Below, piece after piece: positions 6,591 to 6,677 of a stretch of 6,677 nucleotides of DNA; within the stretch, counting starts at the first letter, position 1, and every line of letters begins with the position of its first letter. Made by a program: the position numbers and the translations under genes. The notes under the pieces are model-generated. The model was given only the letters and a program-made list of their open reading frames with translations. It was not told where the DNA came from and did not search any database. Source of the stretch: an uncultured beta proteobacterium (lineage in GTDB: Bacteria; Pseudomonadota; Gammaproteobacteria; Burkholderiales; Burkholderiaceae_C); assembly GCA_903920405.1 (NCBI GenBank), contig CAIXMC010000303.1, positions 1 through 6,677 of the forward strand, read 5' to 3'.

Positions 6591-6677
6591 GCCCATCCCC
6601 GCGTGTTCATTGGGGTTCCCGAGGGTTCTTGCGGACTTCGTGGTTTTTCCGGGCACCCAGAAATCCGCTACTTTTGC
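6591..6677. other. no gene recognised downstream of the terminator
   Basis: The last 87 bases hold no start codon with a ribosome site and no RNA gene that I can recognise. Any following gene, including the hsdR often found near such cassettes, would lie beyond the window. Confidence 0.5.
6619..6627 (+). repeat. right copy of a 9-base direct repeat near both window ends
   Basis: CCGAGGGTT matches 117-125, and this copy lies just outside the operon terminator. Together the two copies bracket the whole gene cassette, as a target duplication or recombination site would, but the length is too short to be conclusive. Confidence 0.35.

Noticed and set aside
1..6677. CRISPR array, rRNA or complete insertion sequence.
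   Set aside because: No regularly spaced repeats, rRNA-like sequence, or transposase with terminal inverted repeats was seen on either strand.

Overview
The window looks like part of a bacterial defence island, most likely proteobacterial. Four consecutive + strand genes have Shine-Dalgarno starts and are packed as one transcription unit. TGA and TAG serve as ordinary stops, and composition is moderate in GC and uneven. No taxon-specific marker is present, so the lineage is an inference. The genes are types commonly found inside or beside type I restriction-modification (hsd) loci.

Layout. Positions 1-77 are AT-rich with no recognisable coding. From 78 an open frame carries the C-terminal end of a type I methyltransferase (HsdM) fused in frame to a half-length specificity subunit (HsdS) with one target-recognition domain. 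The catalytic part of hsdM is absent, and in-frame TAA at 72-74 separates the remnant from anything upstream. Ten bases later (1249-2943) comes an ATPase of the OLD/ABC type with a C-terminal TOPRIM nuclease domain. Its TGA overlaps the ATG of a rhuM-family gene (2940-4073), which is interrupted by an in-frame TGA at 3366-3368 where the family very probably has tryptophan. Three bases after rhuM (4077-6458) is a 793-residue protein joining an archaeo-eukaryotic primase (AEP) domain of the TOTE conflict-system type to a superfamily 2 helicase. A hairpin-forming segment and a strong intrinsic terminator (6556-6590) close the unit. The last 87 bases hold no gene I can recognise.

How the parts may work together. 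An intact type I system needs HsdR, HsdM and HsdS. Only an S half and the tail of M are visible here, so restriction-modification cannot be complete within the window. The remaining three genes look like a passenger cassette: a DNA-sensing or DNA-cleaving ATPase-nuclease, a RhuM protein of unknown biochemistry, and a primase-helicase. The tight spacing suggests they were selected as a unit. The broken rhuM and truncated hsdM suggest the locus is now either decaying or working with a reduced gene set. Whether the ATPase/RhuM/primase-helicase trio is a defence system in its own right is the main open question.
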